Source of the DNA: a virus
Virus record (IMG/VR): IMGVR_UViG_3300040801_001224
Coordinates: 186,001 to 250,000 of that record
Strand: one strand, 5' to 3'
Length of the DNA stretch: 64,000 bases
Shown one piece after another: positions 31,559 through 40,773 of this stretch (within the stretch, counting starts at the first letter, position 1; every line of letters starts with the position of its first letter). The position numbers and the translations under genes are program-made. Under the pieces are notes generated by a model. The model ran no database searches. It saw nothing but the letters and a program-made list of their open reading frames with translations, and was not told where the DNA came from.

Positions 31559-32653
31559 ATGTATATTAGCGCACAAAATACAATACTAAATAAAGACGTG
31601 CCAAACTTTTGTTTTGAAGACTTAGGTGATGGGCAGGTTTTAACGTGGGATAAAGACAAAAGAGCTTTTGTCAACACAAACGTTATTGATCTTAACCTTG
31701 AAGTACCTTTAGGTGTTGATGATATACGTATATTTGAAGCATTTGGTAATGGTACGCAGAGTTTGTACCCTATTCCATGGCCAGCGATTAGCCCAGAATC
31801 CCTAATCATTACATTGGGTGGTGTTAAGCAGGAAAATGCGGCATATGACATTACGACATTTGAAACGTTTACCAATGTACAGTTCGCAGAGCCAATTCCA
31901 ACAGGATTAAAAATTGAGATTGTTGGTTTAATTGTTGAAGATGCGTCAAGCATTAAGTTTTTTGAAACACAGGGTGATGGATCATCATTCCAATACACAC
32001 TACCGTGGATTGCCCCTGGTAAAGAATCATTAATTGTCACTATTGAAGGCATTAAACAAGAACAAGCGGCATATGATATCACTGTAATAGGTAACGATAC
32101 ACTATTTACATTTAATGGTATCCCGCAGGTTACGGATACAATTGAAATTGTTGGTATTACTGGTAACTTTGGCACAACTAATTACGGCGTTGAAGCTGTA
32201 TTTGGCGCAAACTTAAGTCCATTGGGCGAAGGTGTGTTTGCCAGTGAGTCAGTAGCTGGTAAAGAGACAACATTAAACTTTAAGAATCTACTTCCAGGGT
32301 GGGGCATTGAATTATCAAGTGACGCCACTGGAATCACTATTGCCAAAACAGCAGATAGTGTGTCTTACACTGCTAATCCGGTTTATCCGTTAGTAGCAAC
32401 AGACGAAGTAAAAGTATTTGAAGCATCATCACCAGTATCATGTGTTGTTCCACTAAACAGCACAGTGGCGTTTCCAATAGGATACGAAATTGAAATCATA
32501 CAGCGTGGTACAGGCGTTGTAGTGATTACTGGTGATACTGGCGTGATAGTTGAATCACTTAACGGTGCCAACATAACTACTGGTCCTGGATCAGTAGCAA
32601 GGTTACGCAAAATTTATGATGATGTTTGGTCACTAAGTGGCGACATAATTTAA
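31559..32653 (+). CDS. Tail-fibre-type structural protein, 364 aa
   Basis: Two tandem repeats of about 75 residues: FEAFGNGTQSLYPIPWPAIS with SLIITLGGVKQENAAYDIT, and FETQGDGSSFQYTLPWIAPG with SLIVTIEGIKQEQAAYDIT. A later GEGVFASESVAG...LNFKNLLPGWGIELSS copies a module repeated in the next, giant fibre protein. An exact GATAAATA (31552-31559) overlaps the ATG, so translation from that start must rely on transcripts from upstream; a later start is possible. Confidence 0.78.
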   Translation: MYISAQNTILNKDVPNFCFEDLGDGQVLTWDKDKRAFVNTNVIDLNLEVPLGVDDIRIFEAFGNGTQSLYPIPWPAISPESLIITLGGVKQENAAYDITTFETFTNVQFAEPIPTGLKIEIVGLIVEDASSIKFFETQGDGSSFQYTLPWIAPGKESLIVTIEGIKQEQAAYDITVIGNDTLFTFNGIPQVTDTIEIVGITGNFGTTNYGVEAVFGANLSPLGEGVFASESVAGKETTLNFKNLLPGWGIELSSDATGITIAKTADSVSYTANPVYPLVATDEVKVFEASSPVSCVVPLNSTVAFPIGYEIEIIQRGTGVVVITGDTGVIVESLNGANITTGPGSVARLRKIYDDVWSLSGDII

Positions 32654-32667
32654 AAAGGAAAATAATA

Positions 32668-35600
32668 ATGGCATTAACAAGAGTTACTACAGGTGTAATT
32701 GAAACAAACACTATTTTAGGGCAAGACATTTCGGACGGAACAGTCAGCCTAGATAAATTGGACATTTCTGGCGCACAACCTGGCGACGCGATTGTATTCA
32801 CATCAGGCGGAGCATTAGCATACCAGCCAGTGAACTTGGATAACATTGGTGACGTATCAACTTCAGGTGCTGACATCGGTGACGCATTAGTATGGAATGG
32901 TACAGGTTGGGCTCCAGGCACTCCAGTTGGTGGTGGCTCAGGTGGTTCAGGTATTGACACTTTAGACGAGCTATTAGATGTATCATTAACACCATTGAGC
33001 GCAGGACAGTACCTAAAGTGGAATGGTAGTGTATGGACTAATGACGTTATTGATTATAGTGAAATTGCTAACACACCATTTATCCCATTGAACTTTGGTG
33101 ATTTGGGTGATGTAACATTAACAGGGCCTGTAGCGAATCAGGTAGCAGTATTTGACGGTACTAACTGGGTTAACCTAGCTGTAACTAAATCGTTAATAAG
33201 CGACTTCAATGACGCTGACTATGCCACACAAGCGCAGGGCGCATTGGCTGATACAGCACTACAGGGTGGCGAGAACATAAGCATTTTTGCTAACGATGCC
33301 GGCTACCTAACGGCAGGTACAGCAGTTGGCGCAATAGGATTAGAGCCAGTGGCATTAAGCGGTTCATATAATGACTTAACTGATGTTCCAACAGAGTTTA
33401 ATCCAACGGTACACGCCCATGTTAAAGCAGACATTACGGATTTTGACGATGCTGATTACGCAACATCAGCACAAGGTGCTCTAGCAGATACAGCACTACA
33501 AGGTGGCGAAAATATTAGTATATTTGCTAACGACGCCGGTTACTTAACATCAGCAACGGGCGGTGCTTCATTAGGTCTTGCTCCTGTAGCTACATCTGGT
33601 GATTATGCGGATTTAACAAACATTCCAAGCACATTTGCTCCGTCAGCACACACCCACGTTAAAGCACAGATTACAGACTTTAGCGATAGTGACTATGCGA
33701 CAGCGGCCCAAGGTGCTCTAGCAACTTCAGCAGTACAACCAGGTGATTTAAGTACAGTTGCTACAACAGGCGACTACAATGATTTAGCAAATATTCCAGC
33801 GACAGCTACGCCATCTGCTCATACACATACTAAGTCAGATATTACAGACTTTGATGACGCAGATTACGCTACAGCAATACAAGGGCTAAAGGCAGACACT
33901 GCTCTACAATCAGGTGATGTTGCTACATTAGCTTTAAGTGGACTATGGGGTGACATTATCGGTAAACCAACAACGTTTACACCAGATGCTCATACTCACT
34001 TAAAAGCAGATATTACAGATTTTAATGACGCTGACTACGCTTCAGCGGCACAGGGTGTTCTTGCTAATACAGCAGTTCAACCAGGTGAAAACATTAGCAT
34101 ATTTGCTAATGACGAAGGCTTCCTAAGCACAAACATCGCAGGATCACTACCAGGACAGTTTGTTTACTTTGATGGTACTGATTGGACTAACAAGACACTT
34201 GCTAAGTCAGACATTTCAAACTTCGATGACAGCGATTACGCAACATCAGCACAGGGTGTCCTAGCAACAACAGCCTTACAGCCAGGCGACAACGTAAGTG
34301 ATCTAGTTAATGATGCTGGTTACTTCAGTGACGTTGCCGTTAACACCGGGACATTATCATCAGGTGATGCTCTATTGTTTGACGGTACTATTTGGAGAAA
34401 CCGTCCAATTGAATTAGCTGATATCGTTGATTATGATGGCAATATTTATGCTACAGCGGCACAAGGTGCTCTGGCTGATAGCTCATTACAGCCAGGATCG
34501 GATGTTTCGGTCCTTACGAACAATGTTGGTTACTTAACAGGCGACAGTATTCTAAATGACTTATTAGACGTTATCGCTGTTACACCAGACGCTGGTGACG
34601 TACTACGGTGGGATGGCAGTGAGTGGGTTAACAGCCCAGATAGTATTGATACACTAACCCTAGACGACGTTACGGACGTTGATGTTAGTGGCGCAGTACC
34701 AGGACAGATACTAACGTTCGACGGCACAGGCTGGATTGCTTCAGGCGCTAATGGTGGCACTGGTGAAACTAACACAGCAAGCAACATTGGTCCAGGTGAA
34801 GGCATATTTGCTACTAAGACTGGTGTTGATTTAGAATTTAAGTCAATCCTAGCAGGTTCAGGCGTAAGTGTTACTGATTTTGGCAATAACCTAACACTAG
34901 CATTGGACGCAGGTTTAAGCAACTTAGATGACGTTGACACAAGTGGCGCAGTTGCTAACCAAATCCTACGTTTCAATGGTACTGAGTGGGTTGCTTCTAC
35001 AGAATCACCAACAGCAGGCGAGGCTAACACATTTAGTTCACGTCCAGGCACTGGTGAAGAAGTAATTGCCAGTAAAATTGGCGTGGACCTACAGTTCAAG
35101 AGATTACGTGCTTCAGGTAACATTGTGTTATCTTCAGATGGTAACGAAATTACTATTGGCACAGCATCTAACGTTGGTGAAGCAAATACAGCAAGTAACG
35201 TTGGCACAGGTGCTGGCCTATTCTTACAGAAAACTGGCACTGACTTAGAATTTAAGACATTACTAGCAGGTCCTAACGTTACATTAACGCAAGGCGCAAC
35301 AGAAGTACAGATTGAGTCATTTAACCCATTAGAAAGTGTGAGTAACTTACAGGAAGGTGATGGCTTAATTTACGAATCAGGTGCTTGGAACAATCGTCCA
35401 CTACTAAAAGCAGACATTAGCAACTTCAGTGATGCTGATTATGCGACAGCGGCACAAGGTGCTCTAGCTGATAGTGCGGCACAGCCAGGCGATAGCATTA
35501 GCATATTCGACAATGACACAGGTTACTTAACAGGTAGCTCAATCCTTAACGACTTACTAGATGTTGACGTTGATGGTAACCCTGACCCTCTAGTAGCAGG

Positions 35601-38600
35601 ACAAATCCTACGCTGGAACGGCGTACAGTGGGTTAACGACAACGAGTCTACTGACCTAACAGCAAGTAACTTGGGTGATGGTGAAGATGTATTCTTCCAG
35701 AAGAACGTTAATGACTTGGAATTTAGAACAATTAAAGCGGGTTCAGGCATTAACATCACTGTTAACGGCAACAATGCTCTAGAGATTGAATCTACAGCAT
35801 CAGGCGCAGGTGAAGCAAACACAGCAAGCAACCGTGGCGCAGGTGAAGGCGTGTTCTTCCAGAAGACAGGCGCAGATTTAGAATTTAAGTCATTAATTGC
35901 TGGCGCAAACATTACGCTATCAAGCGATGATGATGGCATTACTATTGAGTCAACAGGTGGTGGTAGTGCTTCAGAGCTGGATGACCTAACGGACGTTACA
36001 ATTGTTGGCACACCAGCGGCTAACAACGTATTATTCCACAATGGTTCAGTATGGCGTAACGGAACAATTTTGGAAGCAGGTTTAGCTACTGCGGCACAAG
36101 GCGCCCTAGCAGAATCGGCACTACAGAATATTAATTCAGAATCAATTACTGAACTATTAGACGTTGACACAACAGGCGCAACAACTAACGATGTATTAAC
36201 ATTTAATGGTACAAGTTGGGTGCCAGGCGCTCCTGCTACTGGCGGCATTGACTGGACTGTAGATCAGAATGGTTCAGCAGTAATTCACCCAGGCAACTAC
36301 ACCAATACTGATGCTTTTGCTGACTTAACTGATGTAGACTTAGGTGGAGGAGCTATTGCTCTAGCACCAGGCCAGATTCCAGTATACAATGGCATAAATT
36401 GGGTTAATACTGGCGGTGTTAGTTCTTTTGATGGTACTGCTACGTACTTAACATACAATACGCCAGCAGTTGGCGAAGTCCTAGTCACAGCAAGTGTGTC
36501 AGGAAGCAATGTTATAATGCAGAACCAAGCGTTCACATTAGAAAATTTAACTGATACAGACAACACTGGTACAGCGGCAGATGGCGAAGTACTAACGTGG
36601 ATTGCGGCAAACAACAAATGGGAACCACAAGCAGTAAGTGGCAACCAATTCCCTGACCCACTTGACGCTTACGAATATATCGTTGGTGGTGAGCAAGGTG
36701 GTGAAGATAATGGCTGGGATATCAGAGATGTTCGTGAACTGCCAAGAAGAAGGAAAGATTTCCAGGTATCACGTTCAGTAGAAGACACTGACATAAATGC
36801 TCTATTGATCGCAGAAGGCGCAGGTGCCAAAACATATACTCTGGACGAATTAAACTTCCCAGGTTTTGAAGGTACTGACTTTTACCAGATAACGATGCAC
36901 AACAGAGGTGTCGACCCAGTGACAATAACATCGGGTCTTAACGCAGAAGTAATTTCGCCAAATGGTCGAGCACCAGTATTGAATCAAGGTGAAACAGTTA
37001 CGATATCAAGAATTTCACTAGGCGGCTTTGATCGTTGGGTATTAGACTTCAGCACACAAACTATCAATGATCTAGTTGGCACTCAAAACTTATCAACGGC
37101 CGCAGATGGCCAAGTTATTGCTTGGAACCAGACTGCTGGTTTATGGGAGCCACAGACTGTGTCAGCTGGTGGCGGTGGTGTCACAGAATTAACGGCACTT
37201 AACGATACAATTGGCACAGCAGTAGCTAATGGTTTCCTACGTTGGAACGCAGGCGGAACAACCGTTGAGTACGTTTCAATTGTTAAAGCAGATATTACAG
37301 ATTTTAATGACGCTGACTATGCGACGGCCGCACAAGGTGCTCTAGCAGATACAGCACTACAGTCAGGCGCAAACATTAGCTTATTAACTAATGATGCCGG
37401 TTATCTAACAACAGCTATCCAACAGAATGATAACATTAGTCTGCTAACAAACGATGCTGGTTATATAACATCGGCACCGAGCGTTATTGATGACTTAGGT
37501 GATGTTGATACGACTTCAGTAGTTCCTAACAATGGTGAAGTACTAGGTTGGGACGGTTCTAATTGGGTACCAACAGCAGTATCATCAGGTGTTACAAACT
37601 TAACATGGAATCCTGCTACACAATCTGTGAACAGTGATACTGGTACGGACGCAGTTATTCCAAACGTACTTCCAGCAGGCACATCAGGCTTAATGAGTGG
37701 CGCTGACAAGACTAAGTTAGATAATATACAAGATGGTGCTGAAATAAACCAGAACGCATTCACAAGCGTAGCATTAACGGGCAACGTAACAGGTGACGCT
37801 AGTATAGACGCTGATGCGAAGACAGATACGCTAAATATAGTAGCAGGCACAAACGTAAGTATTGTGGGCGATGGTTCTACTGATACGATTACAATTAATG
37901 CGGCTCCAGGCGGTGGTGCTACAAACTTAAGTACTACTAATGTTACGGCAACTAACGTGGATGTAGCAAGTGACACTGGCACAGACGCAACTCTACCAGC
38001 AGTGACTACAACTACAGCAGGTCTAATGACAGCATCAGATAAGACTGCTCTAGATGGACTTGCAGGTGCAGAAGCTAACCAGAACGCATTCAGTAACTTT
38101 GCGTTAACTGGCAACACGGCAGGTGACACAACTATATCGGCAGACACGCCTACTGACAGTGTTACACTTGTTGGTGGCTCAAACGTCACACTAACAGGTA
38201 ACGCGGCCGGTGACCAGATCATAATTGATGCCGCAGGCGGTGGTGCTGGTGGTGGCGCACAGACTGAGGATCTAGTGGTACGCTATACTTCGGGCTCAGG
38301 CGGTACACTAAACGCAGGTGACGTAATTGTAAGTACAACATCAGGCATTAGTGCTACGGTTGTTGACGGTGCTAACTCAATTGTTGAGATATCATTCACT
38401 GGTTATAACTTACCGCCAGCAAGTATTGTGGCTTATGGTCAGAACTACTCAAGTAATGTTTGGTCTATTAAGGGCTTAGGTAGCTTAGTGGCAAGTGCGT
38501 CTCAAACAGTGAACGACACAGGCTCAGCGGCTAACCCAGATATACTGAATACTGGTGTAGCATGTCCACCAATACGTTTACAGATTAGAATGTCAGATAC

Positions 38601-38664
38601 AGGCAGTTCAGCAGGCTTCGGCCAACGTGCTCAAGCACTAATTAGACTAGTAATGTTAGGATAA
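32668..38664 (+). CDS. Giant repetitive tail-fibre protein, ~1998 aa
   Basis: The start is ATG 32668 (MALTRVTTGVIETNTILGQD) with AAAAAGGA upstream. The body consists of repeats: 'DITDFxDADYAT-AQGALADTALQ' followed by 'NISIFANDAGYLT' (about ten copies), 'LDDVDTSGAVAGQILxWNGTxWV' and 'NTASNxGxGEGxFxxKTGxDLEFK'. The C-terminal ~130 residues (QTEDLVVRYTSGSGGTLNAG onward) are non-repetitive and probably the receptor-binding or trimerisation tip. Long, Thr/Asp/Gly-rich repeats of this sort form fibrous trimers. Confidence 0.9.
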   Translation: MALTRVTTGVIETNTILGQDISDGTVSLDKLDISGAQPGDAIVFTSGGALAYQPVNLDNIGDVSTSGADIGDALVWNGTGWAPGTPVGGGSGGSGIDTLDELLDVSLTPLSAGQYLKWNGSVWTNDVIDYSEIANTPFIPLNFGDLGDVTLTGPVANQVAVFDGTNWVNLAVTKSLISDFNDADYATQAQGALADTALQGGENISIFANDAGYLTAGTAVGAIGLEPVALSGSYNDLTDVPTEFNPTVHAHVKADITDFDDADYATSAQGALADTALQGGENISIFANDAGYLTSATGGASLGLAPVATSGDYADLTNIPSTFAPSAHTHVKAQITDFSDSDYATAAQGALATSAVQPGDLSTVATTGDYNDLANIPATATPSAHTHTKSDITDFDDADYATAIQGLKADTALQSGDVATLALSGLWGDIIGKPTTFTPDAHTHLKADITDFNDADYASAAQGVLANTAVQPGENISIFANDEGFLSTNIAGSLPGQFVYFDGTDWTNKTLAKSDISNFDDSDYATSAQGVLATTALQPGDNVSDLVNDAGYFSDVAVNTGTLSSGDALLFDGTIWRNRPIELADIVDYDGNIYATAAQGALADSSLQPGSDVSVLTNNVGYLTGDSILNDLLDVIAVTPDAGDVLRWDGSEWVNSPDSIDTLTLDDVTDVDVSGAVPGQILTFDGTGWIASGANGGTGETNTASNIGPGEGIFATKTGVDLEFKSILAGSGVSVTDFGNNLTLALDAGLSNLDDVDTSGAVANQILRFNGTEWVASTESPTAGEANTFSSRPGTGEEVIASKIGVDLQFKRLRASGNIVLSSDGNEITIGTASNVGEANTASNVGTGAGLFLQKTGTDLEFKTLLAGPNVTLTQGATEVQIESFNPLESVSNLQEGDGLIYESGAWNNRPLLKADISNFSDADYATAAQGALADSAAQPGDSISIFDNDTGYLTGSSILNDLLDVDVDGNPDPLVAGQILRWNGVQWVNDNESTDLTASNLGDGEDVFFQKNVNDLEFRTIKAGSGINITVNGNNALEIESTASGAGEANTASNRGAGEGVFFQKTGADLEFKSLIAGANITLSSDDDGITIESTGGGSASELDDLTDVTIVGTPAANNVLFHNGSVWRNGTILEAGLATAAQGALAESALQNINSESITELLDVDTTGATTNDVLTFNGTSWVPGAPATGGIDWTVDQNGSAVIHPGNYTNTDAFADLTDVDLGGGAIALAPGQIPVYNGINWVNTGGVSSFDGTATYLTYNTPAVGEVLVTASVSGSNVIMQNQAFTLENLTDTDNTGTAADGEVLTWIAANNKWEPQAVSGNQFPDPLDAYEYIVGGEQGGEDNGWDIRDVRELPRRRKDFQVSRSVEDTDINALLIAEGAGAKTYTLDELNFPGFEGTDFYQITMHNRGVDPVTITSGLNAEVISPNGRAPVLNQGETVTISRISLGGFDRWVLDFSTQTINDLVGTQNLSTAADGQVIAWNQTAGLWEPQTVSAGGGGVTELTALNDTIGTAVANGFLRWNAGGTTVEYVSIVKADITDFNDADYATAAQGALADTALQSGANISLLTNDAGYLTTAIQQNDNISLLTNDAGYITSAPSVIDDLGDVDTTSVVPNNGEVLGWDGSNWVPTAVSSGVTNLTWNPATQSVNSDTGTDAVIPNVLPAGTSGLMSGADKTKLDNIQDGAEINQNAFTSVALTGNVTGDASIDADAKTDTLNIVAGTNVSIVGDGSTDTITINAAPGGGATNLSTTNVTATNVDVASDTGTDATLPAVTTTTAGLMTASDKTALDGLAGAEANQNAFSNFALTGNTAGDTTISADTPTDSVTLVGGSNVTLTGNAAGDQIIIDAAGGGAGGGAQTEDLVVRYTSGSGGTLNAGDVIVSTTSGISATVVDGANSIVEISFTGYNLPPASIVAYGQNYSSNVWSIKGLGSLVASASQTVNDTGSAANPDILNTGVACPPIRLQIRMSDTGSSAGFGQRAQALIRLVMLG
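33196..37470 (+). repeat. Internal coding repeats of the tail fibre
   Basis: Approximate bounds. Units encoding DITDF-DADYAT-AQGALADTALQ begin near 33196, 33430, 33664, 33838, 34009, 34207, 34420, 35407 and 37288, and many are followed by a segment encoding ISIFANDAGYLT or a close variant. They diverge at synonymous sites, so they are old or kept apart, not a fresh expansion. Confidence 0.8.
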
Positions 38665-38670
38665 AATTAA

Positions 38671-40641
38671 ATGGCAATTAACATACCTTCAAGAGTTATC
38701 AATGGTGATATTATATCTTCAGTTGGCGTAGAGTTTTGGCCCTATGATGACGGAACTGGCGACCCATGGTGGGCTGGTGGTGGAACACCACGTGACTATC
38801 GTTGGTCATTAGAGATCAGTATCATCCCACAAACTCACTCAAGTCACTTAACGAGAGATGACTATGAATTTAACGGGTATGACGTAAGACTGGGTGACTG
38901 GATTGCTAGTTCTACAACGGGTACAACAGTACAGATCGTTGAAGTGACGTCAAAAACAGCATCTAGTATTACGGTTATTGTTGAAGACGTTGTTCGTTAT
39001 AACACATTTAGAGCACCAGGTGCTACTGGTAACGGTAGCATTGGTGTTGGTCAGTGTATTATCTTTGAACTAAACGAAGAGGGTGAACCAATGGTTGACC
39101 CGATTCCACCAGCAGGTGTTAGTGCTGTTTTCTTCAGTAACTTAATGTCACGCTTTCAGAACATCAACGAACAATTTGATTTTAACCTAACACAAGTTGG
39201 CCATACTTTTCAGAAGGGTGATATTATAAGTGTAGATTCAGACTCAGGTAACTTTGTTTTATCTGATAATACATTTACAACAGTTATTGGCCAAGTAACT
39301 GACGTTGGTCCTACTCCGGACCAGTTCTTTATCAATCCGGTGCAAAAGATTGTTAATGACTTCGATACTCTCCCGGGAGCAATCACTGATATACTATATA
39401 CTGATAACGCAGGCGGTTTAACCACAAGTCCTTCATCAGGTAAGATGATGTATATTAAATTGCGTGAGAATACGCAGAGTACAGCAGTGGGACAAGTAAT
39501 CGATGGTACAACAACACCAGGCAATGTAATTGAAATTAATGGATCACCAATCACAATCAGTGGCGCAGGTGATATTCCGGCGGCTATTTCAGCGATTAAC
39601 TTAAATACTGGCGTTACAGGGATTACGGCAGATTCAGTAACAGCTCCGACGCAGGTAGACACATCTCTACCATTATTTTACGGTGAGCCAGCATTATATA
39701 CAGTGCCAACCCCAGCAACGGCAACAATCAATGGTGTGACGGTTACATTTGATATTGATACAGTGGGCTTGTCAACATATGCTCTAAATCTAGCATTAGA
39801 AGAAGATATGGCGGCCGCCATTAATCGTGACATGCTTGCGGCGGGCAATACAGATATTGTTGCGACTACAAATACAAATAATTTAATTATATCAAACAAC
39901 TCAGGTGGTGCGATTACAATAAGTAATGGCGCAGTTGATCAATCTGGTGTGGCATTTGCCGGTAATAACTCAGGCTCAGGGGTTGAACTATTGACTCCTG
40001 CTGGCTCCGGTTCATACTTACGTTTAACCGCACCGGACGCAAGACCAATTGACATTTTTGATGTCGCAGGAACACCAAGTGTTGATTACGGCATATACAG
40101 CGCAGAAAACGGCGCAAAGGCCGCGGCAATATATGTTGAACAAGGGCTACGTACTGGCGGTACCACAGTAGTAGCTGATATTCCATCCAGGGACGCACTA
40201 AATCCTTTCATTGGAGACCAAGTAATGGTACTAGACAAAGGCAACGGAGAATGGGAACTATATTTATATGACGGCAGTGTGTACATTCCAGTAGCCAACC
40301 AAGACTCGGCGAGAACAGACGCTAACTCAGTAGACTTGATTGTTGATTTCAATGATCCAGCACTACAGGAGATAGTAACGGTGAGTTCACAGTCGAGAAT
40401 CACACTCATCACAGTAGAAGTAATTACGCCATTTGATGGCTCACCAACATTGACAGTGGGCATAAGCCCAGATCTAGATTTGTTGTTCACAGATGATCTG
40501 CATGATTTAAGCACAGTCGGTTCATATGCTTATCAGACAGATTACTACTTTGACACAGGCGTCGACACAGATATATTAGTTAATTACATTGCCAATGGCG
40601 CAACACAAGGCCAGGCAAGAATTATTGTAAGTTACATGTAA
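38671..40641 (+). CDS. Structural protein of the fibre block, 656 aa
   Basis: Starts MAINIPSRVINGDIISSVGV, six bases after the giant fibre stop. Long beta-rich protein with a middle region (INGSPITISGAGDIPAAISA and INLNTGVTGITADSV) recalling the hook-like domains of flagellin-type or phage fibre proteins, and repeated 'ITISN' strands. No catalytic motif. Probably a fibre or baseplate-attached protein made with its neighbours. Confidence 0.78.
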   Translation: MAINIPSRVINGDIISSVGVEFWPYDDGTGDPWWAGGGTPRDYRWSLEISIIPQTHSSHLTRDDYEFNGYDVRLGDWIASSTTGTTVQIVEVTSKTASSITVIVEDVVRYNTFRAPGATGNGSIGVGQCIIFELNEEGEPMVDPIPPAGVSAVFFSNLMSRFQNINEQFDFNLTQVGHTFQKGDIISVDSDSGNFVLSDNTFTTVIGQVTDVGPTPDQFFINPVQKIVNDFDTLPGAITDILYTDNAGGLTTSPSSGKMMYIKLRENTQSTAVGQVIDGTTTPGNVIEINGSPITISGAGDIPAAISAINLNTGVTGITADSVTAPTQVDTSLPLFYGEPALYTVPTPATATINGVTVTFDIDTVGLSTYALNLALEEDMAAAINRDMLAAGNTDIVATTNTNNLIISNNSGGAITISNGAVDQSGVAFAGNNSGSGVELLTPAGSGSYLRLTAPDARPIDIFDVAGTPSVDYGIYSAENGAKAAAIYVEQGLRTGGTTVVADIPSRDALNPFIGDQVMVLDKGNGEWELYLYDGSVYIPVANQDSARTDANSVDLIVDFNDPALQEIVTVSSQSRITLITVEVITPFDGSPTLTVGISPDLDLLFTDDLHDLSTVGSYAYQTDYYFDTGVDTDILVNYIANGATQGQARIIVSYM

Positions 40642-40680
40642 ATGTAATTTAAGCATCTTATAACTTATCTGCAAGATTCC

Positions 40681-40688
40681 GATAAATA
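40681..40688 (+). promoter_or_regulatory. Late promoter GATAAATA
   Basis: Exact element 85 bases before ATG 40774, giving the longest leader of the set. Confidence 0.7.
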
Positions 40689-40704
40689 ACTGTAACAATG
40701 GGCG

Positions 40705-40746
40705 GGACTCATTGGAGTCCTACTTTATTGTTATCGATAACAATAA
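40705..40746 (+). other. Two hairpins in the 5' leader of the 916-residue fibre gene
   Basis: GGACTC (40705-40710) pairs with GAGTCC (40715-40720). Then a perfect 22-bp palindrome spans 40725-40746 (TTATTGTTATC and its reverse complement). AGGAG lies 28 bases further on, before the ATG. Probably stabilises the mRNA 5' end or controls translation; an operator is also possible. Confidence 0.6.
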
Positions 40747-40773
40747 TTTTACATAAATAGGAGATTAAAATTT

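Noticed and set aside
32577-38222. Several long minus-strand open frames opposite the tail-fibre genes (up to ~250 codons)
   Set aside because: They are Ser/Pro/Val-rich mirror images of the repetitive Thr/Asp/Gly fibre coding sequence, recur with each repeat, and lack ribosome sites.
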